64,000 nucleotides of DNA from UBA2256 sp964531105. Its GTDB lineage: Bacteria; Spirochaetota; Spirochaetia; Treponematales; Rectinemataceae. The first letter of the stretch is position 1. Each line of letters starts with the position of its first letter. The translations under genes and the position numbers were made by a program. The DNA lies in NCBI GenBank assembly GCA_964531105.1, contig CAZHFN010000004.1:1-64000 (forward strand). The letters are read 5' to 3'. The notes beneath the pieces are model-generated. The model was not told where the DNA came from and made no database searches. It saw only the letters and a list, made by a program, of their open reading frames with translations. Positions 61,843 through 64,000 of the stretch are shown here, one piece after another.

Positions 61843-63288
61843 TCAGTTGCCTCTGCTGATACCGGGATGCCTGAGCCGCACCGATTCCAAGCCATGAACC
61901 GTCACAGCCCTCAGCCTGGCAATTTCCTCTGCGGTCCTCGCTGGCGCCGGTCCGCCTGTCTGGGAACGCCGCCTAACACAGGCTTCGGGTTCCAGATAGG
62001 CCAAAAGATCCTTCCAATTAAAGCCAGAATCGGCGAAGGCCGCGTGAGCTTGCGCAGCCAAATTTTCCTTGAGCGAAGAAATGCGTATCCCCTCCCCTAT
62101 GCACAGCTGTACAAGAGCCTTGGCCGCCTGATACGCCGTTCTGAAGGGCAGCCCTTTGGAGACCAGGTACTCGGCGACATCGGTAGCCTCCAGAAAGCCT
62201 TCATCCACGGATTTCCTCATTCTATCAACCTTGGGCTCCAGAGAAGATACTAAAACCGCAAAGGCCTGCAACGAAGCAATGCATGTCGCTTCTGCATCGA
62301 AGAAAAGTTCCTTGTCTTCCTGAAGATCCCTGTTATAGGCGTAGGAAAGCCCCTTTTGGAGCGTCAGGAGGGCCTGGAGATTACCGAATACCCTGGAACT
62401 CTTACCGCGGATCAATTCAGCAGGATCAGGATTTCTCTTTTGGGGCATTATGGAAGAACCGGTACTGGCCGAATCACCTACGCGCACAAAGGAATATTCG
62501 GTGGAAGCCCAGAGGGCAATATCCTCACAAGCCCTGGAGAGATGAGCCATGAGAATGGCACAGGATGCAAGGTACTCGGTACAGGCATCCCTGTCGGCCA
62601 CAGCGTCCATAGTATTGCGGGAGGGGCGTGCGAAGCCTAAGGCGGCGGCAGTATCCTCCCTGTCCGTGGGCAGACCAGAACCCGCCAGAGCGGCCGAGCC
62701 CAGCGGGCACTCGTCGGCCCGGCTGCGCCCATCGCGCAGCCGGGCCGCATCCCGCTCCAGCGCCGCAGCCCAGGCCAGAAGATGGTGGGCCAGTGTAATT
62801 ACTTGAGCCCGCTGAAGGTGGGTATAGCCGGGCATCAGGCTTAGGGTATGGTGCTCGGCTAAATCCAGTATTGCCTCTATAGCCTGGTACACCGCTGCTT
62901 CGGTTCTGTCAAAAGCCCTGAGTACGTAGAGCCTGAACGCCGTGGCCACCTGGTCGTTCCTGCTGCGGCCGGCGTGCACAGCCTTGCCCGCCTCGCCAAG
63001 TCGCCTGGTCAGCTCCGCTTCTATAAAACTATGCACGTCCTCGCTTTCGGCGTCAGGCACGAGTTTGCCTAGGTCAGCCTCCTGCCGCATCGACTCAAGG
63101 CTTGTGACAATGGCCTGGGCTTCTCTTGCCGGCAGTATTCCCCTGCGACCCAGCATGGCTGCGTGGGCTATGGAGCATTCAAGATCCTCGCCCAGCAGTT
63201 TTGTGTCCACCGCGAGGGAGGAAAGAAATTTTTCCACCTCCGGATGAAGACCCGTATTCGACCCACCGCTCTGCCATAGTTTTGCCAT
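61843..63288 (-). CDS. argH: Argininosuccinate lyase
   Basis: A 481-residue lyase that splits argininosuccinate into arginine and fumarate. It carries the signature GSSIMPQKRNPDPAELIRGKS with the catalytic Ser, HAGRSRNDQVATAFRLY and PGYTHLQRAQVITLAHHLLA (catalytic His). It ends 9 bases before the MocA-like gene. A perfect 14-bp hairpin lies in its coding sequence (62715-62747). An AT-rich hairpin repeat and the argG terminator precede it, so it may have its own promoter. Confidence 0.95.
   Translation of the reverse strand: MAKLWQSGGSNTGLHPEVEKFLSSLAVDTKLLGEDLECSIAHAAMLGRRGILPAREAQAIVTSLESMRQEADLGKLVPDAESEDVHSFIEAELTRRLGEAGKAVHAGRSRNDQVATAFRLYVLRAFDRTEAAVYQAIEAILDLAEHHTLSLMPGYTHLQRAQVITLAHHLLAWAAALERDAARLRDGRSRADECPLGSAALAGSGLPTDREDTAAALGFARPSRNTMDAVADRDACTEYLASCAILMAHLSRACEDIALWASTEYSFVRVGDSASTGSSIMPQKRNPDPAELIRGKSSRVFGNLQALLTLQKGLSYAYNRDLQEDKELFFDAEATCIASLQAFAVLVSSLEPKVDRMRKSVDEGFLEATDVAEYLVSKGLPFRTAYQAAKALVQLCIGEGIRISSLKENLAAQAHAAFADSGFNWKDLLAYLEPEACVRRRSQTGGPAPARTAEEIARLRAVTVHGLESVRLRHPGISRGN
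62715..62747. repeat. Intragenic perfect 14-bp inverted repeat
   Basis: CGGCCCGGCTGCGC (62715-62728) and its exact complement (62734-62747), loop CCATC, inside argH; on the coding strand it encodes part of RLRDGRSRADE. Confidence 0.9.
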
Positions 63289-63317
63289 TATTCTTTTCCT
63301 TCATTACTGAGGCTTTT

Positions 63318-63339
63318 GCAAAAGTTTACAGACTTTTGC
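63318..63339. repeat. Dispersed AT-rich hairpin, copy 3
   Basis: GCAAAAGT / ACTTTTGC around TTACAG, preceded by GAGGCTTTT, between argG and argH. The layout is the same as the hairpin at 16255. Confidence 0.7.
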
Positions 63340-63364
63340 TCTTTGCTCCACCATGATAAATAAA

Positions 63365-63396
63365 GGCGCCGCAGCCTGTGCAGGCTCTGCGGCGCC
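63365..63396 (-). terminator. Rho-independent-type terminator of argG
   Basis: GGCGCCGCAG and CTGCGGCGCC form a strong GC stem with an inner AGCCT/AGGCT pair; on the minus strand the stem is followed by TTTATTT. It lies 40 bases after the argG stop. Confidence 0.7.
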
Positions 63397-63436
63397 CCAA
63401 TTATAGCGTGGTCGAAATTGCCTTGAGTGCCGAGCC

Positions 63437-64000
63437 TCAGTCGCCCGCAGGAGCAGTATAGCCCGAAGAGCCCGGTTTTACCACATCGGGACCGGCGGCG
63501 CTTCCATGCTTGGCTATCCGGGCTTCCAGCCTGGCCCTCACCTTTGTGGGCAGGCCAAAGAGGTTGATAAAGCCCGTAGAATCCTTGTGGGAGAAGAGGG
63601 GGCCGGTGGTGAAGCTGGCCAGGCTGGCGTCGTAGAGAGAATAGGGGGAGGAGGCGCCGGCATGGTTAATAGAACCCTTGTAAAGCTTGAGTGTCACCGT
63701 GCCGGTCACCACTTCCTGGGTGGACTCCACGAAAGCGTTAAGAGCCCTGCAGAGCGGAGAAAACCACTCGCCCTCATAGAGAATCTCAGCAAAACGCTGG
63801 GCTACGGTGAGCTTGAAGGAGAGGGTTTTTTTATCCAGACAGAGCTGTTCCAGCTTGTCATGAGCCTCCATGATTATAGCCCCGCCCGGGGTTTCATAAA
63901 CCCCCCGGGACTTCATGCCGATAACCCGGTTTTCTACCATATCGACGATGCCCACCCCGTGGGCTCCGCCTATTTTATTCAAAGCCTTGACCAGGGCAAC
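63437..64000 (-). CDS. argG: Argininosuccinate synthase, C-terminal part
   Basis: The 188 codons in the window are the C-terminal part of ArgG and the gene begins outside. Visible are LNKIGGAHGVGIVDMVENRVIGMKSRGVYETPGG, IIMEAHDKLEQLCLD, YEGEWFSPL and FINLFGLPTKV, typical of the synthetase domain that joins citrulline and aspartate. It ends 40 bases before a strong terminator, and argH follows in the same direction. Confidence 0.93.
   Translation of the reverse strand, partial: VALVKALNKIGGAHGVGIVDMVENRVIGMKSRGVYETPGGAIIMEAHDKLEQLCLDKKTLSFKLTVAQRFAEILYEGEWFSPLCRALNAFVESTQEVVTGTVTLKLYKGSINHAGASSPYSLYDASLASFTTGPLFSHKDSTGFINLFGLPTKVRARLEARIAKHGSAAGPDVVKPGSSGYTAPAGD

Noticed and set aside
1..64000. 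Prophage, IS element, CRISPR or tRNA-linked island
   Set aside because: No transposase, integrase, phage structural gene, spaced direct repeats or tRNA-like cloverleaf was found; the Gp49-like protein is a toxin family member.

Overview
The window reads as a draft (probably metagenome-derived) chromosome segment of a fermentative, Gram-negative-type anaerobic bacterium. Lipoproteins, signal peptides, TRAP and ABC uptake systems, molybdenum hydroxylases and an oxygen-free route for purines all fit this. I lean weakly towards Spirochaetota, but nothing here proves it. There are no rRNA or tRNA genes, CRISPR arrays, prophages or IS transposases. Eight 100-N gaps are present. Five of them are flanked by an identical 55-base duplication, so nothing is missing and two overlapping contig ends were simply not merged. 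The other three (26082, 29033, 49713) hide real sequence. Layout: 1-9952 is mostly minus strand: a two-gene membrane-protein unit, a GPH-type sugar symporter, a GreA/GreB-like factor, a LuxR regulator divergent from a short-chain dehydrogenase, a small lipoprotein, and an operon for pseudouridine catabolism (psuK-psuG) with an FAH-family enzyme and an AEC transporter. 10067-14815 is a housekeeping block: J-domain protein, polA, coaE and a SPOR-domain protein. The dominant feature is 14.8-48.7 kb, a large plus-strand purine-catabolic island. It starts with a promoter and a BMP-type (purine nucleoside) ABC importer, followed by adenine deaminase and a two-subunit xanthine dehydrogenase (XdhA = 2Fe-2S + FAD; XdhB = Mo). 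Next come dihydropyrimidinase/HyuA-, YgfK-, SsnA- and YgeY-like genes and a threonine-synthase-like PLP enzyme, nearly all joined by ATGA overlaps. A minus-strand DUF134-NifX/Mrp pair and a ZIP transporter interrupt the run. It resumes with a second PLP enzyme, 8-oxoguanine deaminase, and a YgfM/XdhD-type molybdenum hydroxylase (FeS fused to Mo). After a small HigB/HigA-like toxin-antitoxin insertion it ends with a TRAP transporter joined to YgeW, the knotted carbamoyltransferase. This is the gene set of the E. coli ygeW-xdhD region and of the gut-bacterial anaerobic urate/purine clusters. YgeX is missing, and two fold-type II PLP proteins occupy the cluster. I infer that adenine, guanine, hypoxanthine and 8-oxoguanine are funnelled to xanthine/urate, the ring is opened, and the ureido intermediates yield ammonia, carbamoyl phosphate and a C3 acid. 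From 48.7 to 64 kb: a transglutaminase-like lipoprotein (broken by a gap), then a long minus-strand series. One operon holds a heterodimeric ABC exporter-fold pair plus a metal-chelate importer whose binding-protein gene carries an in-frame TAG immediately followed by a perfect 16-bp hairpin. Then come carB, carA (with ArgR-like half-sites upstream), ybaK, a MocA-like molybdopterin cytidylyltransferase, argH and a partial argG. Unexplained signals: five perfect inverted repeats with 14-16 bp arms, each of different sequence, lie inside coding regions, and a short AT-rich hairpin family (core AGTTAACAGACT) is scattered between genes.
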